A stretch of DNA of 64,000 nucleotides from CAZSLO01 sp964608025 (lineage in GTDB: Bacteria; Chloroflexota; Dehalococcoidia; Lucifugimonadales; CAJWER01). The notes below the pieces were generated by a model. The model made no database searches and was not told where the DNA came from. It saw nothing but the letters and a program-made list of their open reading frames with translations. The translations under genes were made by a program, and so were the position numbers. The DNA lies in contig CAZSLO010000006.1 in the NCBI GenBank assembly GCA_964608025.1, positions 62,001-126,000 of the forward strand, in the 5' to 3' direction. Positions within the stretch are counted from its first letter, which is position 1, and every line of letters starts with the position of its first letter. Shown piece after piece: positions 1 to 8,897 of the stretch.

Positions 1-44
1 CATCTTACTGTGGGGAATGTGATTCCATACTCCTGAGTAACACT

Positions 45-1205
45 GTGTGGAAGCTGATTCGACGCGTTTTGGTAAGTGTTCTGGCTTTGCCCATTGCCCT
101 AGCAATCCGTGTTCTGCGCCCAATCATCGTAGTCCGTATCGGCGGTTTGAGAAGTTCTAGAATAGGACCGTTCGCAAGTAGGACTGAATTATATCTGTGC
201 CAAAGTGACGCAGGCATCCACGATGGCCGGATATTCGATATCTTCTTCCACTCTCTACCTCCTTCGAATCAACAGCTTAAGAGAATGTGGGACCGATCGT
301 TGCACGTATGGCAATTCTCTAGGATAGTAGATCGAGTCAGTAGGGCCCTTCCGGGTGCATCTGCTCACACCATGCCGACGCTACCGCTCAGGGACACGAA
401 AGGCTACTTGGCAAAATATCCACCACACCTTACTTTCACACCTGAAGAGGAGTCACGAGGGCAGTCAGAGCTATTGCAAATAGGAGTGCTTCCTAGGACC
501 CAATTTGTGTGCTTCCTTGCGCGAGACTCCGCATACTTGGATGCAACGTATCCTCAAGGCAAATGGAGCTATCATACCTATCGAGATTCTAATATCGATG
601 ACTATCTTCCCGCGATGCAAAAATTGGAAGAGTGCGGCTATTTCGTCCTACGGATGGGAGCAGTCGTAAGTAAACCACTCCCCTCTCGCAGTTCAGGGGT
701 GATAGACTACGCTTCTGATCACCGAAGCGACTTCATGGACATTTACCTGAGTGCCAAGTGCAGATTCTTTCTTACTTCTGGTGCTGGAATTGACACCGTG
801 GCGCGGATTTTCCGAAGACCGGTGGCGGGTGTAAACGCCATTCCACTCGAATATATCTCAACATGGGGACCCCACGATCTGACGATTCCTATGAAGCTGT
901 GGATTACCGAAGAAAAGAGGTTCATGAATTTCCGTGAAATACTAGATTCCGGCGTAGGCAGATTCATGAAACAGGAACAGTACGATCATCTCGGATTAGA
1001 GCCCGTGCACAACACTCCCGAAGAAATACAGTCTCTTGCCATCGAAATGGACGAAAGACTGAATGGCACATGGATCACTACGGAAGAGGACGAAATGTTG
1101 CAAAAGCGCTTCTGGTCGCTATTCCAAACCAGCGAACTGAACGGCGTGTTTCTCTCGCGTATTGGTACGGAATTTCTTAAACAAAATCAGGATCTGCTGG
1201 ACTGA
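45..1205 (+). CDS. TIGR04372-type glycosyltransferase, possibly 5'-truncated by window edge
   Basis: Predicted glycosyltransferase of the TIGR04372 family, a group often found next to nonulosonic-acid (NeuB) genes. The N-terminus has a basic/hydrophobic segment (about residues 5-30), then RIGGLRSSRIGPFASRTELYL, which fits the family's usual RxGxxxxxRIGxxxxxTELYL-like opening. A later conserved stretch around residues 240-255 (FFLTSGAGIDTVARIF) resembles the SxSG nucleotide-binding loop of GT-B enzymes. The chosen start is GTG at 45, but the frame is open to base 1 (no stop upstream), so a longer protein cannot be excluded. It ends 10 nt before the NeuB-like gene, which suggests one operon and a role in transferring a sugar in the same glycan. 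The substrate is unknown. Confidence 0.6.
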   Translation: MWKLIRRVLVSVLALPIALAIRVLRPIIVVRIGGLRSSRIGPFASRTELYLCQSDAGIHDGRIFDIFFHSLPPSNQQLKRMWDRSLHVWQFSRIVDRVSRALPGASAHTMPTLPLRDTKGYLAKYPPHLTFTPEEESRGQSELLQIGVLPRTQFVCFLARDSAYLDATYPQGKWSYHTYRDSNIDDYLPAMQKLEECGYFVLRMGAVVSKPLPSRSSGVIDYASDHRSDFMDIYLSAKCRFFLTSGAGIDTVARIFRRPVAGVNAIPLEYISTWGPHDLTIPMKLWITEEKRFMNFREILDSGVGRFMKQEQYDHLGLEPVHNTPEEIQSLAIEMDERLNGTWITTEEDEMLQKRFWSLFQTSELNGVFLSRIGTEFLKQNQDLLD

Positions 1206-1215
1206 CATCTGGGTC

Positions 1216-2265
1216 ATGAATCATATTGAAATAGCTGGCAAGTCAATCGGCAACGGCCATCCATGCTTCGTAATCGCTGAAGCAGGAGTTAATCACAACG
1301 GTGATGTGGCCCTAGCAAAACGGCTTATCGATGTTGCCGTGGCCTCGGGAGCGGACGCCGTAAAGTTTCAAACATTCAACTCTGAGATGCTAGTTGCTCC
1401 AACTGCACCCAAAGCAGAATATCAAATAGACTCGAAGCTCGATACGGAGTCCCAGAAAGACATGCTTCGAAACCTAGAGCTATCTAATGAAGACTTTGCA
1501 AGCTTGGAGACCTATGCTCGGGAGAGTGGGGTTATTTTTTTGTCAACACCTTTTGATCACGGTAGCGTGGACCTATTGGACAAGTTAGGTGTGCCTGCAT
1601 TCAAGATAGGATCCGGCGAGGTTGGTAATATCCCTCTCATTAAACACATTTCATCTAAAGGCAAACCAGTTATCTTATCTACAGGAATGTCTTACTTGAA
1701 TGAGGTTGCTCGTGCGGTCTCGGCGTTCAGAGACTCAGGAAACCACAATCTTGTACTCCTACACTGTGTTTCAGCATATCCAACCCAACCAAATGACGTA
1801 AATCTCAAGGCGATGGAAACCTTGGAACAGGCCTTTGAAGTACCTATAGGTTTTTCTGATCACACTCAGGGCCTAGAAGTACCATTTGCGGCAGTCGCCA
1901 TGGGTGCCAAAGTAATAGAGAAACATTTCACGCTTGATAGAAACATGACAGGCCCTGACCATAAGGCATCTCTAGAACCCGATATGCTTAGAAGAATGGT
2001 AGATGGAATACGCACCATCGAACAGGCGATCGGAAATGGGATCAAGGAACCGACAGATTCAGAACAAAACATACGAGCTGTGGCTCATCGTAGTATCTAT
2101 ATTCGTAATTCTATTATAGAGAACACGATCTTAAGCGAAGATGACTTGGTGTGTCTGAGACCATCTGGAGGTATACCTCCTCACAAACTCCACAAGGTAG
2201 TAGGTAAGCATACACTCCGGCCACTGCGTGCCGGCACCTTACTGAACTGGAGCGACATAAAATGA
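1216..2265 (+). CDS. legI: NeuB-family nonulosonate synthase (legionaminate/N-acetylneuraminate synthase)
   Basis: Condenses phosphoenolpyruvate with a six-carbon 2-acetamido sugar to form a nine-carbon sialic-acid-like sugar in the cytoplasm. The 349-aa protein has the NeuB TIM barrel from residue 1 to about 270 (CFVIAEAGVNHNGD near the N-terminus, DAVKFQTF, HCVSAYPT, GFSDHT, and EKHFTLD, which carries metal/PEP-binding residues) followed by a C-terminal SAF/antifreeze-like domain (RSIYIRNSI ... LRPSGGI ... GKHTLRPLRAGTLL). The start is placed at ATG 1216, where family homology begins; an upstream in-frame ATG at 1162 would overlap the previous gene and add 18 unrelated residues. The stop overlaps the next gene as ATGA. 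Neighbouring LegB/LegC/LegG genes favour legionaminic acid over sialic acid as the product. Confidence 0.88.
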   Translation: MNHIEIAGKSIGNGHPCFVIAEAGVNHNGDVALAKRLIDVAVASGADAVKFQTFNSEMLVAPTAPKAEYQIDSKLDTESQKDMLRNLELSNEDFASLETYARESGVIFLSTPFDHGSVDLLDKLGVPAFKIGSGEVGNIPLIKHISSKGKPVILSTGMSYLNEVARAVSAFRDSGNHNLVLLHCVSAYPTQPNDVNLKAMETLEQAFEVPIGFSDHTQGLEVPFAAVAMGAKVIEKHFTLDRNMTGPDHKASLEPDMLRRMVDGIRTIEQAIGNGIKEPTDSEQNIRAVAHRSIYIRNSIIENTILSEDDLVCLRPSGGIPPHKLHKVVGKHTLRPLRAGTLLNWSDIK

Positions 2266-3452
2266 GGGAGGTTGCAGTTATCACAGTTGGACGTTCGGAT
2301 TACGGGATCTACAGGCCAATCTTAAAGCAAATAGAAAAAGATCCAGAACTAAGACTAAACATAATAGCTGCCGGTATGCATCTGTCCGATAGATTTGGTA
2401 AAACAGTCAATGTCATCGAACAAGAGGGCTTCACGGTAGCAGATCGCGTAGAATTGCCACTAGAATCGGATACTCCTCAATCCATCTCAAAGTCTATCGG
2501 CATAGGTACGATCGGATTCGGCCAAATTTTTTCCAAACATCAACCCGACATACTTCTTATCCTTGGCGACAGAGTGGAGATGCTTGCGGCAGCATCAGCA
2601 GCCCTCCCTTTTAATATCCCAATCGCACATATACATGGTGGGGAAATTACAGAGGGAGCTATCGACGATGCGGTTCGACATTGCATTACTAAAATGGCCC
2701 ATCTTCATTTCGGATCAACAGAAGACCACTGCAGACGAATAAGACAAATGGGCGAAGAAAAATGGCGTGTAACAATGTGTGGCGCTCCTGGGCTAGACAA
2801 CATCATTAATTTTCCGTCTATCCCACAATCCGAACTCGAATCTATCTACGGTTTCAATTTGGAACAACCTCCCTTGTTGGTAACATTTCATCCAGTTACC
2901 CTAGAGCTTAGAAACGTGTCCAATCAGATTAATGCCCTGATTTCCGCGCTGAAGATTACCGATATTCCCGTGGTGTTCACTTACCCAAACGCAGATTCCA
3001 CAAACCTAACCATCGTCAACGCGATCGAGAGATTTGTACAAAACAACGATAACGCTTGGCTGATCGTCAATCTGGGAACAGACGCCTACTTCAGCTTGAT
3101 GCAGAAAGCGATTGCTATGGTCGGAAATTCCTCAAGTGGGATTATAGAAGCCGCCTCGTTTGGACTACCCGTAGTAAATATTGGCACCCGACAAGACGGT
3201 AGAGTACACCCACCTAACGTGATTGATGTCAACCCCGATAAGGAATCTATTCTGGACGGTATACGATGCGCGATATCATCTGGTTTCAAAAAGTCTATTG
3301 CAAGTCTTGAAAATCCTTATGGTAATGGCCACGCGGCAAAATTGATTGTGACCACCCTGAAAAATTCCCCCCTCGGAGATAAACTGTTGAGAAAACGATT
3401 TCAAGACCTAATCGAGCTTGATCATATCGATATCCCTAACGGAGTTCGATAA
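2262..3452 (+). CDS. legG: UDP-GlcNAc 2-epimerase (hydrolysing), LegG/NeuC family
   Basis: Hydrolysing 2-epimerase that releases the nucleotide and inverts C2 to make the free six-carbon precursor for the synthase. The 396-aa length and motifs fit the family: GRSDYGIYRPIL at the start, ILGDRVEMLAAA around residue 100, IAHIHGGEITEGAIDDAVRH around 125-145, LVTFHPVT, and a C-terminal GNSSSGIIEA(A)SFG nucleotide-binding loop. It overlaps the synthase gene by 4 nt (ATGA), implying translational coupling. With LegB and LegC present, the likely substrate is a nucleotide-linked 2,4-diacetamido-2,4,6-trideoxy-glucose rather than UDP-GlcNAc; this is inference from context. Confidence 0.85.
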   Translation: MREVAVITVGRSDYGIYRPILKQIEKDPELRLNIIAAGMHLSDRFGKTVNVIEQEGFTVADRVELPLESDTPQSISKSIGIGTIGFGQIFSKHQPDILLILGDRVEMLAAASAALPFNIPIAHIHGGEITEGAIDDAVRHCITKMAHLHFGSTEDHCRRIRQMGEEKWRVTMCGAPGLDNIINFPSIPQSELESIYGFNLEQPPLLVTFHPVTLELRNVSNQINALISALKITDIPVVFTYPNADSTNLTIVNAIERFVQNNDNAWLIVNLGTDAYFSLMQKAIAMVGNSSSGIIEAASFGLPVVNIGTRQDGRVHPPNVIDVNPDKESILDGIRCAISSGFKKSIASLENPYGNGHAAKLIVTTLKNSPLGDKLLRKRFQDLIELDHIDIPNGVR

Positions 3453-3456
3453 CAAC

Positions 3457-4197
3457 ATGTCACACATTCCTGACCATTCCCATGGACTCGACATCATGGG
3501 GTTAATCACAGCACGTGGAGGTTCTAAAGGCATCCCTAGGAAAAACGTGGTCTCCATCGCCGGTAAACCCCTGATCGCCCACACGATCAAATCGGCATCT
3601 GAGTCGGGCGTTGCCAACCGAATAATCATATCTACGGACGACGAGGAAATTGCCGAGGTATCAAGAAATTGGGGAGGCGAAGTGCCCTTTATGCGACCTT
3701 CGGAACTTTCCGGGGACCTTGATACTTCTTTCCCCGTAGTCGTTCACGCAATACAATGGCTCGATCTACACGAAAATTACAAACCCGACTACGTCCTCCT
3801 GCTCCAACCAACTTCACCTCTGCGAAACGTCTCTGACATCCGGAAGGCGGTCACAATAGCCTACGAGAAGGATGCGGACTGTGTCATCAGCGTATACGAG
3901 CCTAAGCAGCACCCATCTTGGATGTTTGAGCTTACTGATGAGAATAGATTTGTTGACTTCAATCCAGAAGAGCGTGAACTAACCCGTCGTCAAAGCTTAC
4001 GTCCATCTTACATGCTTAACGGCGCTATTTACTTGGTCAAGCGCAATGTAATCCTCGAACAAACACATTTTTACACTGACCGAACTTTTGCCCTGATAAT
4101 GCCAGCAGAACGATCGATGGACATAGACAGGATCATCGATATCCAAGTAGCCGAATTACTGATGCAAGAACTTGGCCAAAAAAATCATCCGAGTTGA
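3457..4197 (+). CDS. legF: CMP-nonulosonate synthetase (NeuA/LegF, acylneuraminate cytidylyltransferase)
   Basis: Activates the nonulosonic acid with CTP to give the CMP-sugar donor. The signature ITARGGSKGIPRKNV (nucleotide-binding loop) lies near the N-terminus, followed by KPLIAHTIKSA, ISTDDEEIA, LLQPTSPLR and a late MDIDRIIDIQ metal-binding motif, all typical of NeuA. The start is set at ATG 3457 just after the LegG stop; a TTG at 3418 would overlap the previous gene, and an ATG at 3496 would trim the N-terminus to the family's usual beginning but lacks a ribosome binding site. It continues into the acetyltransferase gene 6 nt downstream. Confidence 0.87.
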   Translation: MSHIPDHSHGLDIMGLITARGGSKGIPRKNVVSIAGKPLIAHTIKSASESGVANRIIISTDDEEIAEVSRNWGGEVPFMRPSELSGDLDTSFPVVVHAIQWLDLHENYKPDYVLLLQPTSPLRNVSDIRKAVTIAYEKDADCVISVYEPKQHPSWMFELTDENRFVDFNPEERELTRRQSLRPSYMLNGAIYLVKRNVILEQTHFYTDRTFALIMPAERSMDIDRIIDIQVAELLMQELGQKNHPS

Positions 4198-4203
4198 GAT
4201 AGA

Positions 4204-4863
4204 GTGATCACCAAACCTATTAAAGTAATTGGGATCGGAGCAGGCGAACATGCTCGTGTCATCATAGACATTTTAAGACTACGAGGAGAAATCGAAATTG
4301 TAGGACTTTTGGACGCGAATCCAAATATATGGGGCACCAAGATTGAAGGTGTTCCTGTCCTAGGGGACGATTGTAAGCTTCAAGAAATATTCTCAAATGG
4401 AGTTACCTGTGCTTTCAATGGGATCGGATCGTCCCCAAAAATTCTCCCCCGTAAACTAGTCTACTTACAGGCTTCGGCAATTGGTTTTAACTTTATTGAA
4501 GCAATACACCCTTCAGCAATCATAGCAACCTCTGTAAATATGGGTCCAGGAGTAACGATAATGGCCCAAGCTGTCGTTAATTCTGGTGCAGAACTTGGAT
4601 CCAACGTAATCCTTAACACAGGTACCATTGTGGAACACGATTGCATTATTGGTAACCACACCCATGTGGCTACCGGATCGCGTATAGGTGGAAGTGTCAA
4701 TATAGGAGACGATTGTCATATCGGACTCGGAGCTTGTGTCCGGAACGGTGTGTCGATCGGGGAAGGTTCAATTGTGGGCACTGGAGCAGCGGTTGTTGAC
4801 AACGTACCTAAAGGTGTGGTCGTGGGTGGGGTACCAGCCCGATTACTAAAACAAATACCGTGA
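4204..4863 (+). CDS. legH: NeuD/LegH-type sugar O/N-acetyltransferase (left-handed beta helix)
   Basis: Acetyl-CoA dependent transferase of the NeuD/PglD/LegH group. The 219-aa protein has an N-terminal Rossmann-like sugar-binding part (VIGIGAGEHARVIIDILR) and a C-terminal hexapeptide-repeat left-handed beta helix from about residue 95 (IHPSAIIA, GPGVTIMAQAVV, LGSNVILNTGTIVEHDCIIG, the last carrying the catalytic His, and IGLGACVRNGVSIG). The start is GTG at 4204, 6 nt after the previous stop. In the Leg pathway this enzyme acetylates the 4-amino group made by LegC, which fits the neighbours. The alternative is O-acetylation of the finished sugar, as for NeuD. Confidence 0.82.
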   Translation: MITKPIKVIGIGAGEHARVIIDILRLRGEIEIVGLLDANPNIWGTKIEGVPVLGDDCKLQEIFSNGVTCAFNGIGSSPKILPRKLVYLQASAIGFNFIEAIHPSAIIATSVNMGPGVTIMAQAVVNSGAELGSNVILNTGTIVEHDCIIGNHTHVATGSRIGGSVNIGDDCHIGLGACVRNGVSIGEGSIVGTGAAVVDNVPKGVVVGGVPARLLKQIP

Positions 4864-5930
4864 ATAGGATAGAACCCTTTCTATCGAGTCTCGATACTCC
4901 GATTCGTGAGGTTATGGACTCCTTAGGGAAAAACATGGGTGTGTCATTGGTTGTTGATAGTGAACAGCGACTACTGGGAACCGTCACCGATGGTGATATA
5001 CGGCGAGCTATATTGTCAAACGTAGATCTGGATCTTCCTGTCGAATTTCTTCTTGGTATAGAACGGGTCCCAGAGCATGCTATTCCTGTCACGGCTGAAA
5101 TAGGGACTCCAACTGCGACACTACTTCAGTTGATGACAGAATATGGCGTACGCCATATTCCAATTATTGGTCCGGATTCACAGGTGGAAGACATAGCCTT
5201 ACTTGAAGAACTGGTTAAAGACTACGAGATGCCGTTGACAGCCGTTGTGATGGCTGGTGGCCTCGGAACCAGACTTCGTCCGTTAACAGAGGATCTGCCT
5301 AAACCAATGCTGCCAGTCGGGGATCGGCCCGTCTTGGAACACATAGTTACCCAACTCCGTACTGCTGGGATAAGGCGCCTCAACATAACTACTCACTACA
5401 AAGCAGACATGATCGAAGAGTATTTCAAGGACGGGTCTAACTTTGGGATCAACATCGAATACGTTGATGAAAAAGAACCGCTGGGTACCGCGGGGGCTCT
5501 CAGCCTTATAGATAAGCCGGATGAGCCTCTACTCGTGATTAATGGGGATATTGTTACTAATGTCAATCTTCAAGCCATGCTTAACTTCCACGATGAGCAT
5601 CGGGCAGACATGACCGTAGGTATCCGACTTTATGAAGAAACAGTACCATTTGGTGTTATCGAACTTGATGGAACACGAATTACGAGGGTGACGGAAAAAC
5701 CGACTAACCGATATATGATTAACGGAGGCATTTACTTAATTGGACAAGATGCCACTTCCATGATACCCAAGGAATCTCGGTACGACATGACCGATCTGAT
5801 CACCGATTTACTCACTGGCGGGCATAGAGTCGTAGGATTCCCGATTCAGGAATATTGGCGCGACATAGGAAAGATTGAAGACTATAAAAAGGCACAATCT
5901 GAAGCTGAATACGATAGAAGGCCGACCTAA
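4860..5930 (+). CDS. ptmE: PtmE-like sugar-1-phosphate nucleotidyltransferase with N-terminal CBS pair
   Basis: Nucleotidyltransferase expected to make the nucleotide sugar that feeds the Leg branch (GDP-glucosamine in the Campylobacter PtmE precedent). Residues 1-120 form a CBS-domain pair (REVMDSLGKNMGVSLVV ... LLGTVTDGDIRRAIL ... VRHIPIIG). From about 128 the NTP-transferase domain shows VVMAGGLGTRLRPLTEDLPKPMLPVG, split here as GGLGTRLRP and the substrate lysine in LPKPML, then VINGDIVT. The GTG start overlaps the previous stop (GTGA). The CBS pair suggests adenylate-nucleotide regulation, which is inference. The base used (G, T or U) cannot be read from the sequence. Confidence 0.82.
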   Translation: MNRIEPFLSSLDTPIREVMDSLGKNMGVSLVVDSEQRLLGTVTDGDIRRAILSNVDLDLPVEFLLGIERVPEHAIPVTAEIGTPTATLLQLMTEYGVRHIPIIGPDSQVEDIALLEELVKDYEMPLTAVVMAGGLGTRLRPLTEDLPKPMLPVGDRPVLEHIVTQLRTAGIRRLNITTHYKADMIEEYFKDGSNFGINIEYVDEKEPLGTAGALSLIDKPDEPLLVINGDIVTNVNLQAMLNFHDEHRADMTVGIRLYEETVPFGVIELDGTRITRVTEKPTNRYMINGGIYLIGQDATSMIPKESRYDMTDLITDLLTGGHRVVGFPIQEYWRDIGKIEDYKKAQSEAEYDRRPT

Positions 5931-5933
5931 CTT

Positions 5934-6917
5934 ATGAACTGGACAGGAAAACGGACTCTTGTCACTGGTGCGGGAGGCTTTATAGGAAGTCATCTCACTG
6001 AACGTTTGGTTTCGCTAGGTGCAGATACAAGAGCCCTGATTCATTATAATTCCAGCGGCTCCTGGGGACACTTGGATGATTCGTCTGTAAAAAACGAATT
6101 CCAAATATTTTGGGGGGATGTCCGCGACGCAGATAGTATCGTAGAGGCATTCAAAGACGTGGAGGTAGTTTTCCATCTAGCGGCACTGGTCGCAATACCT
6201 TACTCATATTCCACTCCCACCGCATATGTTCGCACCAACGTAGAGGGAACATTAAACGTTCTAGATTCAGCACGAAAATCCGGGGTAAAGTTGCTAGTCC
6301 ACACCTCTTCCAGCGAAGTATATGGAAGCGCCAAATATGTGCCTATGGATGAAAGTCACCCTTTGCAAGGTCAGTCACCATACTCCGCCAGTAAAATAGG
6401 CGGGGATAAAATGGCTGAAGCATTCCATTTAGCATTTGATCTTCCAGTTGTAACAATCAGACCTTTCAATACATTCGGACCTCGCCAATCCAGTCGTGCA
6501 ATTATCCCGACAATAATCACTCAATCCATAGCATCTTCAGAAATCAAGCTTGGCAATCTTAATCCAACAAGAGATTTGACCTTTGTTTCAGACACAGTAG
6601 ATGGATTCATTACATCAGCAGAATACCCGGAAGCTCTCGGACAAACTATCAATTTAGGTACAGGTCATGAGACATCGATATTCGACTTAGCAACAGAAAT
6701 TATTAAAATCGTCGACAAGGATATCCCTGTAGTACAAGATCGCGCTCGACTGCGGCCACCAGAAAGTGAAGTAGATAGATTGTGTGCCGACAACACAAAA
6801 GCAATGGATCTACTTGGTTGGCGGCCGAAGGTATCTCTCTCTGACGGATTACTCCATACGATCGAATGGGTTACTGAGAATATAAACCGATTCAAAGTAG
6901 ACACCTATGCTATCTGA
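5934..6917 (+). CDS. legB: NAD-dependent sugar-nucleotide 4,6-dehydratase LegB
   Basis: Extended short-chain dehydrogenase that converts a nucleotide-GlcNAc to the 4-keto-6-deoxy sugar, the first committed step of the Leg branch. The Rossmann motif VTGAGGFIGSH is at residues 10-20. The Thr/Ser-Tyr-Lys set is visible as HTSSSEVYG and SPYSASKIGGD, with the family C-terminal RPPESEVDRL substrate loop. Length 327 aa is normal. ATG at 5934 follows the PtmE stop by 3 nt. It overlaps the aminotransferase gene by 11 nt, which supports coupled expression of the dehydratase-aminotransferase pair. Confidence 0.85.
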   Translation: MNWTGKRTLVTGAGGFIGSHLTERLVSLGADTRALIHYNSSGSWGHLDDSSVKNEFQIFWGDVRDADSIVEAFKDVEVVFHLAALVAIPYSYSTPTAYVRTNVEGTLNVLDSARKSGVKLLVHTSSSEVYGSAKYVPMDESHPLQGQSPYSASKIGGDKMAEAFHLAFDLPVVTIRPFNTFGPRQSSRAIIPTIITQSIASSEIKLGNLNPTRDLTFVSDTVDGFITSAEYPEALGQTINLGTGHETSIFDLATEIIKIVDKDIPVVQDRARLRPPESEVDRLCADNTKAMDLLGWRPKVSLSDGLLHTIEWVTENINRFKVDTYAI

Positions 6918-8085
6918 ACTCAGCGAACCCACAGATAACGATTTTATTCCTCTAAGCGTACCCGATTTATCCGGTACGGAACTGTCATATCTCCAAGAAT
7001 GCATATCTACAAACTGGTTGTCTTCATCCGGGCCTTTCGTACACAAATTCGAGACAGAACTGGCAAAATATGTTGGAGTCAGCCAGGCAGTGGCCACATC
7101 AAGCGGGACAGCAGCACTGCATATAGCTCTCCTTATTGCCGGCATAGAGCCAAACGATGAGGTATTACTACCAACCCTGACATTCATAGCACCTGCAAAT
7201 GCTGTTAGATACTGTGGTGCATGGCCTGTGTTCATTGATGCTGATCCTAAAACGTGGCAGATGGATGTAAAAAAGGCAGCACTATTTATAGATGAAGAAT
7301 GTATGTCGGTAGACGGGTATATTATTAATCGTAATAGCGGCCGACGAGTAAAGGCGATATTACCAGTCCACCTACTCGGTCATCCTGTAGATATGGCCGC
7401 CGTTATGGAACTCGCTGACAAAAACGGTTTACACGTCATCGAGGATGCTACTGAAAGTTTGGGAACAAAATACTATGGACAGATGCTTGGAAGCATAGGT
7501 CATGTCGGCGTATTCAGTTTTAATGGCAATAAACTAATCACGTCGGGTGGAGGAGGCGCTGTAGTTACAGAGAGCCCCGAGTTGGCAGCAAGAGCGAGAT
7601 ATTTATCTACGCAAGCAAAAGAAGATTCCATCGAGTACATCCATCATGAGATCGGATACAATTATAGATTGACTAATGTTCAAGCTGCGATTGGGTTGGC
7701 TCAGATAGAAGATATAGATCGCAGGCTGGAACGAAAAAGGGCGATTGCCAAAAGATACCAATCAGAACTAAAGGATCTCCAGGGAATCACCACTCCCGTC
7801 GAGCCAAATGGCACACTAAGCTCTTGGTGGCTCTACACAATCCTTGTTGAGAAAACCTTCGGAATAGACAGTCGTAGCCTCCTTAAAATTTTAGAATCAA
7901 AAAGCATCCAGGCCAGACCACTCTGGCAACCACTCCACCGATCCCCTGCCCACAACGATGTTTCGGCTTATGGAGGAACCGTGGCCGATCATATTTATGC
8001 CTCAGCCCTTAGTCTCCCTTCATCTGTTGGTCTTAGCGAAACAGATATTTCCAGAGTGACACAAGTTATAAAAGAGGCTCAGTAA
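6907..8085 (+). CDS. legC: LegC-family PLP-dependent sugar aminotransferase
   Basis: DegT/DnrJ/EryC1-type aminotransferase that aminates C4 of the keto sugar made by LegB. The opening FIPLSVPDLSGTELSYL and NWLSSSGPFVHKFE are typical of the LegC subgroup. The PLP lysine is K209 in GVFSFNGNKLITSGGGG, and the PLP-binding SSGTAA lies around residues 65-70. The 392-aa length is complete. The start overlaps the end of LegB by 11 nt. A 26-nt gap separates it from the second cytidylyltransferase. Confidence 0.87.
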   Translation: MLSELSEPTDNDFIPLSVPDLSGTELSYLQECISTNWLSSSGPFVHKFETELAKYVGVSQAVATSSGTAALHIALLIAGIEPNDEVLLPTLTFIAPANAVRYCGAWPVFIDADPKTWQMDVKKAALFIDEECMSVDGYIINRNSGRRVKAILPVHLLGHPVDMAAVMELADKNGLHVIEDATESLGTKYYGQMLGSIGHVGVFSFNGNKLITSGGGGAVVTESPELAARARYLSTQAKEDSIEYIHHEIGYNYRLTNVQAAIGLAQIEDIDRRLERKRAIAKRYQSELKDLQGITTPVEPNGTLSSWWLYTILVEKTFGIDSRSLLKILESKSIQARPLWQPLHRSPAHNDVSAYGGTVADHIYASALSLPSSVGLSETDISRVTQVIKEAQ

Positions 8086-8111
8086 CCACCTCTTCCTGAT
8101 AGGACAGTACC

Positions 8112-8891
8112 ATGACAAATAGTAAGCTCAAAATTGTCGCAATCATACCCGCACGAATGGGGTCTTCACGATTCCCCGGTAAACCACTAGCTAATATACT
8201 CGGCCTACCGATGATTGAGCACGTTCGACGGCGAGTCGAGATGTGTGAAATCCTAGATTCAACATACGTTGCCACTTGTGACGACGAGATTGTGGAAACA
8301 GTCGAGAATTATGGTGGTAAGGCCATCATGACATCATCTTCCCATCAACGAGCCAGTGAGAGAGTAGCCGAAGCTTCCCTGAATATCGAAGCAGACATAT
8401 TTGTATTAGTTCAGGGTGACGAGCCAATGATTTTGCCTGAGATGATCTATAGGGCAGTCAAACCAATGATCAAAGATCATTCAATCGGATGTGTGAATCT
8501 AACCAGAAGTATAGATACAAATGAGTCGTGGCACGATCCTAATACAATCAAGGTTGTCACAGGGATTGATGGAAACGCTCTCTACTTCTCTCGAGAACCC
8601 ATACCAACTAACCGTATCCTGGGAATCGACAATATCCCAAAATACAAACAGGTTTGCATAATACCGTTCAGAAAGGATGCATTACTCAAATACGCATCAT
8701 TAAAACCCAGTCCACTGGAGGAATCTGAATCCGTAGACATGATGCGATTCCTTGAAAACGGATATCCGGTTCGAATGGTCGAAACTGAATTCGATACCTA
8801 TTCGGTAGATACGCCTGAAGATTTAGAGAAAATAGAACAGATAATGCGAGGAGATCAGTTCACAAAAAACTATCTTATTCACTCTGCTTAG
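8112..8891 (+). CDS. KdsB-like CMP-sugar cytidylyltransferase
   Basis: Second cytidylyltransferase of the locus, closest in style to 3-deoxy-manno-octulosonate cytidylyltransferase. It has IIPARMGSSRFPGKPL (nucleotide loop), YVATCDDEIVE, LVQGDEPMI (metal-binding Asp), YFSREPIP and VDTPEDLEKIE near the C-terminus. At 259 aa it is the usual KdsB size. No Kdo-8-phosphate synthase or lipid A gene is seen in this window, so its sugar is probably not LPS Kdo. It may activate the legionaminic derivative, another ulosonic acid, or a different acid made elsewhere. It sits 7 nt before the HisF-like gene, so it is likely co-transcribed with the amidino module. Confidence 0.75.
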   Translation: MTNSKLKIVAIIPARMGSSRFPGKPLANILGLPMIEHVRRRVEMCEILDSTYVATCDDEIVETVENYGGKAIMTSSSHQRASERVAEASLNIEADIFVLVQGDEPMILPEMIYRAVKPMIKDHSIGCVNLTRSIDTNESWHDPNTIKVVTGIDGNALYFSREPIPTNRILGIDNIPKYKQVCIIPFRKDALLKYASLKPSPLEESESVDMMRFLENGYPVRMVETEFDTYSVDTPEDLEKIEQIMRGDQFTKNYLIHSA

Positions 8892-8897
8892 ATCGCT

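Noticed and set aside
1162..1215. Longer N-terminus of the NeuB-like protein (18 extra residues)
   Set aside because: It overlaps the preceding gene and is unlike the family opening; ATG 1216 fits better.
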